Positions 22,778 to 35,574 of a stretch of 64,000 nt of DNA are shown in pieces. The number at the start of each line of letters is the position of its first letter. Positions within the stretch are counted from its first letter, which is position 1. The stretch comes from Ascaphus truei (taxonomy: Eukaryota; Chordata; Amphibia; Anura; Ascaphidae): the NCBI GenBank assembly GCA_036426205.1, contig CM071568.1:228876148-228940147 (forward strand). Reading direction: 5' to 3'. The position numbers and the translations under genes are program-made. The notes below the pieces were generated by a model that was given only the letters and a program-made list of their open reading frames with translations, made no database searches and was not told where the DNA came from.

Positions 22778-23629
22778 TGTGAGGATCCGTGGCAATCGCT
22801 GGCGCAACTACTCACCACTTCCCACCCAGGGAGTCTCGGTCCGCTCCGCCTTTCGTGGTGATGCTGGTGCCGTTCGTCCGCCCAGGAACGTGCGCAGGTC
22901 ACGCGCTGACATGAGTGCCGGTCCCGCTGCTCCCTCTCACATGTTACACCCACAGCGTAGTGTCGCTGAGATTCGGTGCGCGCACACTCGGTGGCAAGAA
23001 CGCCAGCCCAGGGGCGCGCTCCAGCCCCGCGCTGATTTTAGAGCCAGCTCTGCTGGTCCCGTACTCAGACACCACCCGTGACTTGACGTCACACTCCTAC
23101 TCTTAACCTTGCATCTACAGTACTCTGCATTCTACACCTACACTGGACTCTTCCTCCACCACTTACAACACGCCTTACTGGTAACTCCCCTGCCTGCAGC
23201 CGTCTCATTGGTGCTACTCTCTCACTTCTACTCTGCTCTCCACTCACTCTTTGGCTGAGCATAAACTTGGTTTATGTGCGTTGTGTTCATTACAGTTTTT
23301 CCCCCTGTCTGAGCCTAGCTTGTCTTGATCTCCGGTACCTGACCCTGCCTGTTTTTGGATTCTGCTCTTCTCCGCTCCTGACCCCCAGCTTACCCACAAC
23401 GATCCGCACCCTTCCAATCCCGACTTTGGCAAAGTACCTGCAACGATCCATACCTCTCCTATCCAGACCTCGGCAAGTATCACTGACCATCCTGACCTCT
23501 GCTATCCCGACCCGGCTACCTCGACCTAGCTACACTCCAGATGCGTCCTCGTGGCTGTGGGTTGGCATTTACCAAATCCCCACCTCGGCCTCGCGGTCAC
23601 GCCTTGTTTGTGGCGAGCGCATTGTTACA
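22778..23629. mobile_element. Solo LTR, 5-bp target duplication ATATG
   Basis: The insert begins TGTGAGGATCC and ends GCATTGTTACA, so it has TG...CA ends. ATATG flanks it exactly at 22773-22777 and 23630-23634. The length is 852 bp, with no internal gag or pol. The 5-bp duplication suits a Ty3/gypsy or related LTR element. It lies inside the antisense Tc1-like transposon and is therefore younger. The open frames across it (138 and 137 aa) are not proteins I recognise. Confidence 0.85.
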
Positions 23630-23810
23630 ATATGCTTTTTTGCAAACTCCATACGTGATTTAAGATGTCTTTTTGAGTAATGGCTTCTTTCTTGCCACCC
23701 GTCCATTCAGGCCAGCTTTTTGTAGGGACCGGTTTATTGTTGTGTGAATACAGACTTGAACATTTACTCATTAGATGGGTGCAAATAAATGTCCCACCTT
23801 TCAATATACA

Positions 23811-24000
23811 GTGAGTCCTCGCTTTTCCAACAGAATGCGTCCCAGGTCTGATGCGGGACAGTCGCAAAGCGGGACCCATGTTAACCGGCGGCGGTTTCCG
23901 TCAGACAAGCGAAAAACGGCGACTGATAATGAGTTTTTGGACTGCATTATGCGCTGTCAAGAAAACGCATCCTGCGGAACGTCGTAAAGCGAGGACTACC
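23811..24000. mobile_element. pogo/Tigger-type MITE, 'AGTCCTCGCTTT' family
   Basis: Termini CAGTGAGTCCTCGCTTTTCC and AAAGCGAGGACTACCTG are inverted, with TA on each side. It is inside the Tc1-like transposon. A related copy with GTCCTCGCTATCC termini is at 48892-49086. Non-coding. Confidence 0.75.
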
Positions 24001-25298
24001 TGTATATCAAATAGTCCACAGTCCGGTTCTTTTCTCAATTTATTCCGAGACAATAGAAAACATATTTTACATCATGATTTCAGTCAGTTACATCATTCAG
24101 GCATATAGAATTTAGTTATAGAGTGGAGAATCCTTAGCTTGATTGTTCTTAGCTTGGGTGTTAAATGATTCTGAATTCTATAAATCCAAATGCAATCTTT
24201 ATACTTTTTAACAATCCCTGTTTTTCCTCACTGTCAGCCAAAATGTTCTTAGTTAATCATTAACATTAGAATACAGTGTCTTCCTTTAGCAATATTTACT
24301 GTGATTTAGAAGAACCTCTTTGTTCTGTCACCATGTAACTATAGTTAATCCTATCTTCATTATCTTTTAAGATCCATCTCTTTTCTATTGACTTTTACTA
24401 ATAACTATCTATTTAACTAACCTTTGATTCTAAACTCTTGATCATATACAGTACTATTCATCTCAGCAGACATTAAACATACCAAGTTTCTTAAATCACA
24501 TAAAACATTTCTGCACCTGCATGTCTTAGGACTGATTTTATCTTCTTATCTTTGCAGAGGCAGTGTATAATTTTCCAATATAATTTCTACCTTAATACTA
24601 AATTACTTATTTCAACCAGTTACCTGCTGAATATATATATATATATCTATATCTATCTCATAATTCATATTTAGACTTGAAATGGTCCTATCTTCAGGAC
24701 TCCCATCTCAGACACAACTTTTCAGATCTCTCAAGGTCACTGTTTGCTTCAGAGTGGACATCCAGAACCAGTTTCCTGCTTGTCCAATTGCTCAATTTTG
24801 GAGGGCGACCTGATCTAGATGGTATGATGCATCGTCCACTTAATGATGGACTTCACTGTGCGAGAGGGATAATCACTTTATCCTTGTTTGTTTTGAAAGC
24901 TCCTTGGTCTTCATGGTTGCTTTGTCGGATCACTATGAGCGTTGCAGCTTGAAAGTCTTTATATACCTGAGGAAAATGTATCTACAAGGTAAACTACTTT
25001 TATTACACACGGGCTGAAACCATTTCTCTAATTTTGTGACTTTTCAAACAATTCATCTGCACCTGAGCTGATATAGGGCTGCAGTAGCAAAGGTTTGAAT
25101 ACTTATGCAACGGAGATTAATCTGTTTATCTCTCTAAATCTTACTTTAAATTCTATATGCATTTTCTAACTTTATCACTTTGGAATAGTTTTTGTAGATT
25201 CTACATGTAAAGTTTAATTTGAAAGCGTCGTTGAGTATGCTCAGGTGCTAACAAAATGGGAACAATTTCCAGGGGATGAATACTTCTACACACCACTG

Positions 25299-25629
25299 AC
25301 TACTGAATGTACTGTAGTTATATAATGTAGTTATATGTAATTTATATAGTATGTAGTTTTTATATCACACACACACACACACACACACACCACCACACAG
25401 CAGTCAACACACACCACCACACCACACACACAACAACACCCACAACCACACACACACAACACCACACACACACACAGCACACCCACCCTATACTAATAAA
25501 AAAGTAATATATACTTATCAGAAATCCAGGTGCTAGCAGATAGACAGAGAACACCAACCGGTCTGTAAGATATACAGAAAGATAGAATCCGCAGCACACT
25601 CAAAATGAAAAGTTATTTAATGGTGTGTG

Positions 25630-25687
<58 letters not shown>

Positions 25688-25740
25688 TGTATGTATGTAT
25701 GTATGTATGTATGTATGTATGTAGATATATATCTCTATAT
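25299..25740. repeat. Cluster of CA, TA and GTAT microsatellites
   Basis: CA-rich tract with interruptions (25366-25486), a TA tract (25637-25660) and about 15 perfect GTAT units (25660-25722). The His/Thr- and Tyr/Met-rich open frames here are artefacts. Confidence 0.9.
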
Positions 25741-26724
25741 CTATCACAATGGAATGAATTGGCACTCGTAGGTCTTGTGAAAATAAAATTATTTTCATAT
25801 CAACTTCAGTCCCCTTGCGACTACGCACACACCATTTTGTTTATCTGTGGATATGTCATAACTTGCTTCAAAAGTAGCCACTTAACTGCCATGCACCAAA
25901 AAAATCATATTTTCTTTATAATATAAAATTGAAGGCATTTCTTTAGCGAGCCTGTATGATTTCTCTTAAAAAAAAAAATATTTCAAGAAAAGTACTTGAT
26001 CTAATTTCACTCCTCTGTAAGATGGTATGTTTATTTCCCCCCCCCCCCCCCACAGCTTTCTCTGGCAGATAACAGCCGAGTAATAATGCCTCCTCCTAGC
26101 TGGAGTAGGACAAGTCTTCTGGTGCAGGTATAAAGGAGGTGTGACCCGTTTCCTCCTCCGGTTATTCTTGTCTTACGTAAGCTGAGGAGAGGACATATAT
26201 CTCCTTCCCCACGTTTTTATTTTTTAAGAATTAGGTTTACCTGCTTTCTCCCGAACATGACCACTTACACTGCCAAGGTCCTATTCATGGCGCCCTTTGG
26301 CTGTGCAGCAGGATCAGGAGCAAGGCACAGGGCTGCTCTGTTGGTGGTCTGGGATACAGGATTCCCTTCTCGCAGCCTAAACCATGTGGACCTGGCGTCC
26401 CAGAGAGGCCCCGCCCACTCCAGGGAAGATGAATGCTAATGTTACTGGCGGTTGCGTGGAGTGTCTGTCGTCATGTGGTAGAACCTTCTCTACATCAGGT
26501 TATCTTTATCTATTATTAGTACTTAGATTAAGATCTAATAACATTTTAGGTTTGAAATACCTAAAAGGTTCACAAACTTTTTCTCGTCACTGTAAGATGT
26601 TACACAGCCAATGTGCAGTGTCTTTACACAGGATGTGCAGTCTCATCGGCTGTCCATGAATGAGTAACAGGTTGCACAGCCTATCACAGAGGGACGTGCA
26701 GACATCCTTAGAGAAATATATATA
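25741..26724. other. Intron sequence, possible retroelement piece
   Basis: A C-run occurs at 26037-26052. A stretch with TATAAAGG near 26130 and a following pyrimidine-rich run could be part of an LTR-type element, but no ends were found. Frames at 26257-26659 are unrecognised. Confidence 0.3.
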
Positions 26725-26732
26725 TACATTAG

Positions 26733-28458
26733 CAGTGGTCGACAAATCACCCAAAAATCTACTCGCTGAACAAAAAATCTACTCGCCACCTTGCTCCGCC
26801 CCTAGTCCCGCTTTAAAAAAAATGAATAAATTCCTAGTAAGAACAACATTCGTTTATTTATTGCATTACATTATTCTGCAATTAGTCTGTGTGTGTGTGT
26901 GTGTGTGTGTGTCGGATCTAGAAAAAAAAGCCAGATGTGAATGACCAGTTTTCTGCACCCCTTAACCAGTGTCTGGACGTCCCCGCTTCACAATATTTAA
27001 AGCAGCAATCCCGCCTGGGATCTTACCTGATCCGCAGTCCCTCAATGTCCAAGTACCCCCATTCCCGCAATGTTATACATTGGAGGGGAAGTGTTCCCTA
27101 CCTGTCTTCTGGGTTACGGGGGATTCCGATGTCTTCTGTGTGAAGCTCAAGAGTTAGATTTGGAAGAAAGCAGTATAGGTTATTTCGGTTAAGATATATA
27201 GTGTAAATAAGATATCCAGGTCCAGAGTGTGAGACAGAGAAAGTGTGGATGAGAGACAGAGAGAGAGTGTGGGTGAGAGAAAGAGAGACCGAGAGACAGA
27301 GACGCACACAGAGAGAGCGGCACAGAGAAAGCGAACAGAGAGGGAGAGCGACACACACAGAGAGAGGGAGCGACAGACATAGAGAGAGAGAGGGAGCGAC
27401 AGACATAGAGAGAGAGAGACAGAGAGACACAGAGAGACACAGAGAGACACAGAGAGACACAGAGAGACACAGCGACGGGCGGGGGACGGAGCAACGACGG
27501 ACGGAGCGACGGACGGAGCGAGTCAACCAGTCAGTCATCACACGCACACACCTTCCTGTGCACTCGCTCTGCCTCTCCTGGGTCTCTCACCCCCGTGTCA
27601 CTCCTCCGCTCCCACATTCCTCTCTGCTCAGGGCCTCTGACATCGCTCGTTACCTCCCAGAGGCCTCTCTGCTCCCCGGTGTCCGGGCCTCTCCTCGGGG
27701 GCTGACGGGTTTGCGGTCCACAGACCCGCGACAGGGAGGCGGTACCGGCCTTGTCCCCGGGGGCGGCTCCATGTCCCGGTGCCTCGTATGCTCCCGCTCG
27801 CTCTATGAACCGTCTGAGGCAGCAGGGATGCGCGCCGGCACGGAGAGAGAGTGACCAATCACTGCGCGAACCAGCGGCCAATCCGCGCAGAGCTGGGAGC
27901 ACACCAATGATAGCTCGAAGAAGAGGAGACAGTGGAAAATCCGAGCAGGGACGGGACCAAGGGGAGGGAACCCACCAATCACAGCGCGGGACACGGCGTG
28001 GGGATGCAATGCGAGGCGGCGATTGTCTGGGAGCGCAAGACTTGGCACACAACGCCGGCGGGCAATCAGCGGACGGGTGAGTGTGCGCGTGTGCAAAGAG
28101 CGAGGCGGGGCCCGGAACTGATAAAGGGAAGGAGCCACCGGATAACAAAGCGGAGAGCAGCAGACAATCAGTAGCGAGCAGGAGCCTCAACCAATGACAA
28201 GGGAGGCCGTTCATTAGGGGCGGGCTCATATAGAGCCTGGCCGCGCGCCCACAGAGCCTGGCCGCGCGCCTACAAAGCCTGGGAGCGCGCGCCAATCAGC
28301 AGTCAGGTAGGGGGAGTTTTTTTTTTTTTTTTTTTTCAGCGCGAGCAGGGAAAATTAAAAATAAAAATAAATGTGTGTTGCTTGGGCCAATAGGAGCTCG
28401 CCACTATGTTAAATCCACTCGCCTGGGGCGTGCAGGTGTATAGGTTTGTCGAGCACTG
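26733..28458. mobile_element. hAT-type element, family B, 1.7 kb, with CpG/CCAAT-rich cargo
   Basis: Ends CAGTGGTCGACAAATC and GGTTTGTCGAGCACTG are inverted. A perfect 8-bp duplication TACATTAG flanks it (26725-26732 and 28459-28466). The interior has a GT tract (26887-26912), a GA-rich tract (about 27225-27475) and a CpG-rich part (27480-28310) with many CCAAT-type boxes. I see no hAT dimerisation domain or other transposase motif, so it is non-autonomous. The 254-aa minus and 203-aa plus frames are most likely GC-driven. A 156-bp derivative is at 8682-8837. Confidence 0.85.
27840..28310. promoter_or_regulatory. CCAAT-box cluster inside the hAT element
   Basis: CCAAT or CAAT motifs recur at about 27857, 27880, 27904, 27976, 28064, 28166, 28191 and 28293, mostly followed by CAC, CAG or GCG. 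The stretch is CpG-rich and ends in a T-run at about 28317-28337. It resembles a NF-Y-type promoter. Whether it drives transcription is unknown. Confidence 0.4.
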
Positions 28459-28466
28459 TACATTAG

Positions 28467-31400
28467 GTTATAAACTCTTTGACTCATTGTGTTTAGCATA
28501 GTGTTTCTTTTAGCTGTTGGCACAATATAGGAATAGTGTATTACTGTAATAATTTCATACATGAAAGCTAAACACGGGACTGCTAGGTATCCTGGCAATG
28601 TGGATGCAAAATCATCTAAAGTACTATTTTATTGGAGCCATAAAGTAGTTGTATGAACCGTATCAAGGCATTTACTAGGCATATTTTTCAACAGTATTGT
28701 ATTGTGTATGTGGGTTGTTAAATTAAAAACTGTTTAAGAAATTAGATGTTATGGTGCGTCCACTTCTCTCTATTTTCAGCCACCAAAAAGTGGGGTTTTG
28801 AAGCTAAAGGGTTTAAAGGTGCAATTACGGACACAAATAGGACAAGTATTTTTAACCCTTTTGCTGCCTGAAGAGCATAGAAAACCATGAAAGAGGTTAA
28901 TATTTAGTAGTAGTCTTAGGATTGGGTGTTTTGGGTTATTGCTTTCGTCAACTCTGTGATAATGTTATCAGATGTATTGACTTCCACTCTGTTCACATGC
29001 AGATGCGATCCTATTGTCACTTCTAAAGAAATGTAGTTACTCTAAATGTTTTTTTCCCATGAACTTTGTCTGATTTCGCTTTATAGATGATGGGGCTTAG
29101 TATAGACTTGTATAAAGCAGGGGCAGAGGTTTGGTCAGGAGACACAATAGGGCAGAAGAAATATTGTCCCTGGAGAAATATTTGTCCTGCAATTTACCTT
29201 TTTATCTTTTGACTTTATTTTTATAGTGGCGGTGACTTTTTAATGTGGGGCAGCCTGGTTCAAATCCTAATATCCACCTTTATTATGTCCAAGTCCCTGC
29301 ATTTCCATGTTTCACAGCCACCAAAGGTGGATTCTAACCCGTGGGTTTGGAATTCATGTTCAGCGCAGTTAAAAATACGTAAACAGAAGTTACAAATACA
29401 GCACCAACTTTCGGCTGATTGTTTCACAGTTACGCATTAAAATGTCAGTGCTCTGTGGCCTCTAACTTAACACGGATAAACACAGATTTAAAAAACCAAA
29501 ATAGAAACAACGGGAAAATAAACACTGATCTAGCAAACACCGAAAGCTGGAATCCCTAAATCAGGAAAATGGAACAGGCCGTCACTGCGCTCAATGTGCA
29601 GCCAGAAAAACTATCACCAGAGCTGGAGTGGCCGGCTTCAGTCCTCAAGGGCCACCAGTAGGTAAGGTTTTAAGGATATCCCTGCTGCAGCACAGGTGAC
29701 TCAATCAGTTGCTCAGTCTTTGAGTTGTGCTGAAGCAGGGATATCCTTAACCTAACCTGGTGGTGATTATTGAGGACTGGAGTTGGCCACCCCTGCTCTA
29801 TACAGCATGTCCTGCTGTACACAATAGTACATGGTTAACCTTTTTTTTATGCCCAACGCATTGCGTGGCAGCAACATTTTATTTCCATTTTACATGAATA
29901 TAGAATTGTCTCAAAAGACAGTGTGACTGGCTGGATGTGGCAGTATAGATTTCTGTGGATCAGATAACAAGTTTATTTACTGGAACAGCTTTTGACTATT
30001 TACAGGAATAGCGTGTTGTCTCGGTTTACTGGTGATGAGGGCCTGCGATGCCAGGAGAGCGAGAGGTAAAAGATGCTGAAGATGTTCCATAGATAAAAAG
30101 GAAATTCATGGTAGAAAACACAAGTCACAGGCTGTTTCTTTTTACCACCGTTCATTTCAGTGCCAATCCCTCCCCAGGACCTTATGGAAATAATGGGTTT
30201 GATATGCTTTCTTACTCATTACTTCTAAGAAACAAAAGTGGTCAGACTTTTACATAATGGTTGAAAGTTGTACAAGTTTCATTTGTTTCCTTATGCAGAT
30301 GTAGCAGCGGTTATTGCTCCCACTGGCGTGTTTCAGCAGGACACACAACACGCCAGGGGGAGCAACTGCCCGTGGAAATAGATTGGCCTCGTGCGAAAAG
30401 GGGGCAGAACGGACGTGGAAAGGGACGGGCTAATGCACCAGTGGGTGCTGTAACGGCAGCTACATCTGTATATTTTGTTTTTAAAGGTGGGTAATTGTCA
30501 AGCTTGTGACAAAGGTAATCAGATTTATACATGTTTCCTCCCTCTTATATTACCTGATAAGAATGGGGACAAGATTGTGGGAGAGATCAGGCTGAGAAGG
30601 GGGCAGTAAAACCGGCTCTAAACTTTCAGATTTACAAATACTGATCTTGGAAAAATGGCATCAATCAACCATTAAGCACATTATTTGTTCCTTTTTGTCT
30701 GACCAGGGACTGCCCCTTTTACAAGGTACATTGAAGTCAGCGCAAACCATCGCAAACTAGTTTGTTTTTCCATCGAGAGATTCAGCAACGACCTGGGGAG
30801 AGATGCTTGCATTATAAGCGGTCCCTGAAACCTTTTAGTGGATAAACAAACTTTTTCACGAAGGATTCCTGTCGCTTCTATATGCCTTAAATGTGTTTCT
30901 CTGACACGTCTGTGTTGCAATGAATCTTTAACCTCCTTTGGAGAACGTCTGCACTTTGCTGAGTCTCTTCTGCATTGTATTCCTCTGAACCGTTCCTTGT
31001 CAGGGCTGTTCTATAGAGGACGCGCTTGCACAGGCGCACGCACGGCCACACACTATATTACGGGCCTAAGATGTACCACAAGCACAATTTCTTTGCTTCC
31101 CATATGATCTTTGCTTGATGGGGCATCAGAACAGGTCCCCCTTTGTTCTCTGCCCATAACTCCATCCTAATGTCCGAGGCCTCCGTTTGTTGAACTCCTC
31201 CCTACCGTAGTCATCAGTGAATGACTGTTCCTTTCCTGGATCTCTGAACCCCTCTTGACATTGTTGGTCTAGTCTTTCTTAATAGTTATCTGATCTTGTT
31301 ACTGCCTGTGATACCTGCATCAAGGTATGGAAAAATCCCTGGCCGCCTAACATTTTCCCCCTGGCGATTGTGTTGCGTTAGTGACTTAACTTGTCAGGAA

Positions 31401-31494
31401 GCACTGCGACCGGCAATAGTGCACCTGATCCTGCTTCACAAACACATCAAAGTGGGATCAGGCGCGCTGATGCTGTTCGCGGTGGTGACTGACC
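28467..31494. other. Intron sequence with one small palindromic MITE
   Basis: No gene recognised. The only structured element is at about 29616-29795 (listed next). The open frames are unrecognised. Confidence 0.4.
29616..29795. mobile_element. Palindromic hAT-like MITE
   Basis: CTTCAGTCCTCAAGGGCCACC at 29637 is echoed inverted by GGTGATTATTGAGGACTGGA near 29762. GGATATCCCTGCTGC is echoed by GCAGGGATATCC. The outer GGAGTGGCC / GGCCACCCCTG ends resemble hAT termini. No target duplication was found. Confidence 0.6.
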
Positions 31495-31502
31495 GGTTAA
31501 GC

Positions 31503-31803
31503 CAGGGGTGTGCAAACTTGCTGCGCCCTCCTGCCTGCTCCTCTTCGGTCGTGCCCCCCCCCCTTACCTCCAATGAAGCGTCAAATTACGCTGCAGGGTC
31601 ATGTGACGTTACATCACGTGACCGGCGGCGTCATTTGAAGTCATGTCTCCATAGTAACGGGCGTCATTTGACGCCGCATTGCCACAGAGACGCGTGGGCT
31701 GAAGCCGGTAATTAAATTCAGAGGCCCCATGCTCTCAGCGCGGGGCCTCTGTAACTGCCGCGTCCCCCCAATAACATCTCAACCCCCAGTTTGCGCACCG
31801 CTG
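31503..31803. mobile_element. hAT-type MITE, family A, decayed duplication
   Basis: Ends are CAGGGGTGTGCAAACTTG and GTTTGCGCACCGCTG. Flanking octamers GGTTAAGC and GGTGAAGT agree at 6 of 8 positions. Same family as 1811-2111, 18155-18518 and 52308-52819. Non-coding. Confidence 0.8.
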
Positions 31804-33820
31804 GGTGAAGTCATCGCCACGCAGTGAGGAGTGCGTGGGGGAGGAGATGGGAGATCGGAGGCAGAGTGGAGCGAGATCTCCAGGACTCTGCCCTGCCCTG
31901 CTCTCAATGAGGTCAGTGTCACGGGGAGGGGTTTCCGTGTGCTGCTGTGTGCTTCTGGATGCTGCCTTCAGAATGTGTGTGTCAGGGTGTCACAGATAGA
32001 CAGATATACAGAGCTGCCGGGGGTTAGGGGAGAATGTTGCCAGGGCAGCCGCCGCAACATGCAAACGTTTGGCTCTTAAACACTTGTAATTTAGGCCACC
32101 AACCACTGCTTTGGGGTTACAGCTGCCTAGAGTGACTTTTATATGTTAAATGACAATATGACTTTTGTACTCGCGTACAGTTGACACCAAGGCCAGCTGT
32201 TGACTATAAAGTAAATGTAAAATGTAGCTAACCCGCTGTATTTTACCTGTTGTCCTGAAAACCCCTGTTCTTGGCAGCAGATTTTGGTTTAAAGAAATAA
32301 TCCAAGCAATATTTTACATGTGTTTTTTTGGGTGGAGGGGTTAAATCGATTCAGTAGGATTTGATATTACTTACTACCTATTTTTTAATTTCAAAATTCT
32401 ACTCTTAATGCCATTTTGAATGAGTTTTAAATACTGAGCATCATTTGATTTTTATAGCATGTTTTAGCCACCTCCCCAGAAGTGATACCATAGTAATATA
32501 AGAATACATTGTAGCTGCTGAGTACACTGACTGAAGGATTGATTTGAAACTGAAAGGTGACTATTTAGTGAAGCAGGATTTTGCTGATCGATCACGGAAA
32601 AACTAATCCATCGACAGCTTAGGTAATTAGTTTTCAATAAAGGTAATCAAAAGGCTGCATATATTAAAACAAAATATATCTATATTTTTTTTTAAGAGGT
32701 CAACCATGTAACATATTATTCTCAACCATTGTGAGCAGTTATTTCATAATATACGGTGTGATTAATAACTCTGCAAATGTAGACCTGAAAGCTTTTGCAA
32801 AATCAGGACATCCGATGACCATATAGATATGTCCCACGCTGAAACAATCTTTTAAACTGCTTATTGTAATAAAACAAAGAACAAAAAAGCCCAATGCCAC
32901 TTCCAATATGTCAAAAATACACAGTAAAATACTTATATATTCTCTTGAAAAAGGGTAATTTAGTTTAACCCTTTGGCCAAAGCGTCGTAAGCCTGTGAGC
33001 CACATCATGGCAGACCCTGCTCACAGGCCCTAACACTGCCAGATAAAATACTAATACACCTATACTAGGATTAAAATTCTCATTTACCTCGGTTGTGTGT
33101 TATTTTGCTTATTGTAATACTTCTAAATATGAGTGCAATACAATTCAGAAACCTCATTTAAATATATATATTTTTTTACATATTACGTTATGTACTGTTA
33201 TTTACATATTGCTCTGCTGCTTCGAGTTATTATTGGAGACCGATCCATTGATAAGAGGTGTTTGCCTTTATGCTACGGCAGGTTCTAAATGCCGGAATAA
33301 TCATATGTGAGTGCATATACTGCACAAAGGTTTACAATAGTTGTGCGTTAATTACAGCATGGGATTTTTTTTGTCTCTTGTGGATTCAATCGTCTGCACC
33401 CATATAAACACATGAAGGCCTGAAAGCTGAACTGCTGAAAAATGGGCAGTCGCAAATATCATGGAATATGTATTATTTGCTGCTTTCTTTTGAGGCTGGG
33501 TATAGTGGCATGTCAAATTAAGGACAAATGCAAGGGTTGTGATCAGAGCTGGCTTTAATGCAATATTAGAGGATCACAATTTAAGAGGACCGGCAAATAT
33601 TTTAACCCCCTAAGCACTAAAGGGTCTAGTAAAGCATTGCTTTACAATGTGTTGCTGGCACTCCAGGGGTTAGTACTTATTTCTTAAACTACTAGTAGAT
33701 TTGTGCCGTGGGAACAGGTTAAAAGAGGAAGTTTAGTATTTCTTAAGAAGAAAATATTTTGTGTTTTGAAAGTGGGACAGGGGATTCAATCACTGGCATT
33801 GGATCTGGGGTGCCGTGGCA
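31804..33820. other. Intron sequence with a dispersed repeat
   Basis: A copy of the 'AAAAAGCCCAATGC' repeat lies at about 32870-33060 (plus). Otherwise no gene, RNA or transposon end was recognised. Confidence 0.4.
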
Positions 33821-33829
33821 GCATCATTT

Positions 33830-35070
33830 GATGTGATGTCCCTTGTGCACGTGGAAGGCACTGATAACTTATTACACGGTGGTATGGGTCACTGGGTTGA
33901 CATTAAGAAGTATAAGACACCGGCTGGTTCTCTGATAGCACCTCAATGCCTTTATGGAGAGAAACTGTGATTAGTCCCTGGAGCCGGGCGACGTGGGAAC
34001 TACAAGTCAGCACATTTTCTGTTGGCTCCTGCTTTCTCATGCATAACAATAGTATTCTTGTTGCACTTTATAAGAATAACTTTTAAATACCTATTAACAA
34101 AGATTGGAAATCTTTAGCGGACTGAGCACCTTTGAATCGGCACAGATGTTTCACTGACAAATAGCGTTTTATTTGCATTGTTGACAAAAAGCAACGTGAA
34201 TGGCCTTTTGTTTTTAAGGCAGCAGAAAGTACGCATCTCATATGTTATCACTGCTCCCTTAAGGTGAAAATGCTACAATGAAAACGAAGTATACTCCCAC
34301 ATTCCTCCAACTGTATATTGAAACAAAATTCAAGACTACTGCCTGCCAATAATTAGAGATGTTGTGTATATCCCAAAAATGACAGATGCTGGCCCACAAT
34401 TCCACCCTTAACACCCGGTAAGGCTAAGGCCCCGCTGCATGCGCCCGCACGGCCAAGTTACTGCACCGCGATTTGCGGTCTGCAGACAACTTTTTTTGCG
34501 TGGGGGGCGTGTCCAAAATGGGTCGAGGGGCGTGGCCATGACGGGGGCGGGCCAAAACACAGAGCCCTATTGATTCCGGGCACAGCAGCTGCCTGCATGC
34601 AAGTCCGCAGCACGTGCAGCAGTGGGCAGGGGCAGCCTTCGAAACGGTCACCGGTGGGGGGGAAAGAGAGGGAGAGCTATGCACGGCTGCCATCACAGAC
34701 TTCCCTCCCAAGCCGGCTCTCTCCCATAGATCCTTCCCTCCTCCCCTCCTCATTGGCTCACTCGCGTACCACGTGACGCGTCGGCGCTTCTAATCACCAG
34801 AGCCTTGTAGCTCCGGGCGGCTGATGCGTCACAGCACGCAGTGAGCCACGTTGGAAGGAGGCCACCAGACTGGAGGCAAGGGGCTTGTGGCTCGCGCGTG
34901 CTGCCGACCGCAGCGGGTCCTCAGCCTAACATTCATGGAGCCTCTGAGGCATTGAGGTGCTATCTCAGAACCAGCCGGTGTCTTATACTTCTCATTGTCA
35001 ATCCAGTGACCCATACCACCATGTAGTAAATTATCAGTGCCTTCCACATGGACAAGGGATGTCGCAGAAC
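33830..35070. repeat. Inverted repeat arms around a Harbinger-like MITE
   Basis: About 33838-33960 (ACGTGGAAGGCACTGATAA, GGTATGGGTCACTGG, AAGTATAAGACACCGGCTGG) recurs inverted at about 34940-35055. The arms are about 120 bp and are separated by about 1 kb that includes the MITE at 34421-34929. It could be a fold-back element or two opposed copies of one repeat. Confidence 0.65.
34421..34929. mobile_element. Harbinger-like MITE with TAA duplication
   Basis: Termini AGGCTAAGGCCCCGCTGCA and its inverse GCAGCGGGTCCTCAGCCT are flanked by TAA. The interior is GC-rich with GGGGCGTGTCC-type GC boxes. The same terminal type is seen at 52434-52768 and at 62604. Non-coding. Confidence 0.65.
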
Positions 35071-35425
35071 AAATTATACACCATGGCACCCAGATACAAT
35101 GCCAGTGAAGCTTATGCAAAATGAGGCTCCTGCTGATTCCTACTGTGCGTTTGGGGCCAGTAGTAGGGCACTAAACCTCATCATGGGCACGATGGCAAAG
35201 ATAACTGCCCTATTTTTTCGAAGGTACTTCGTATATACTATTTTTTTTTTGTAGTCCAGAAAAATAATTTTCTGGGGAGAGGCAAACTGCCTCCACTATC
35301 CCTTGAACATAAACTACTGCTTGCAATGATGGGATTGTCTTACTTTAAAGTGGGTCTTTAGCACTCCAGTTATTTTATGGAGAAAAAAAAGTATTTTTGG
35401 CAACATTTAAATGTTGATTCCTGGT

Positions 35426-35535
35426 TTATAGAAAACACATAAACTGAGGAAGCCACAGGGAACAGCAGTGGACTGACGTTTTCACAAAGGCACTTGCAGT
35501 TTGAGTTAATTCTGCACGATTGTATAACTGTACAC

Positions 35536-35574
<39 letters not shown>

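Larger units (their letters stand above)
22003..25298 (-). pseudogene. Tc1-like transposon, antisense, split by a solo LTR and a MITE
   Basis: Outer inverted termini contain AGAAGTATTCACCCCCTA at 22015 and GGGGATGAATACTTCT near 25274. The minus-strand transposase is broken into pieces: about 22170-22770, 23630-23800 and 24680-24960. It is recognised from stretches equivalent to the catalytic and helix-turn-helix parts of Tc1 transposases, for example CAATTGGATTCAAGTCAGGA near 22390 and GATTGTCCTGTTGAAATCTG near 22479. The transposase would cut and paste the element; here it has stops and three foreign inserts. An A/T-rich stretch at 24003-24640 is a further probable insert of unknown class. 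Confidence 0.75.

Noticed and set aside
25360..25926. Frames rich in Val/Cys or Tyr/Met/His
   Set aside because: Microsatellite translation of CA and GTAT tracts.
27243..28295. 203-aa plus and 254-aa minus frames
   Set aside because: They lie in GA-rich and CpG-rich DNA inside a hAT element and show no recognisable domain; low stop density from base composition explains them.
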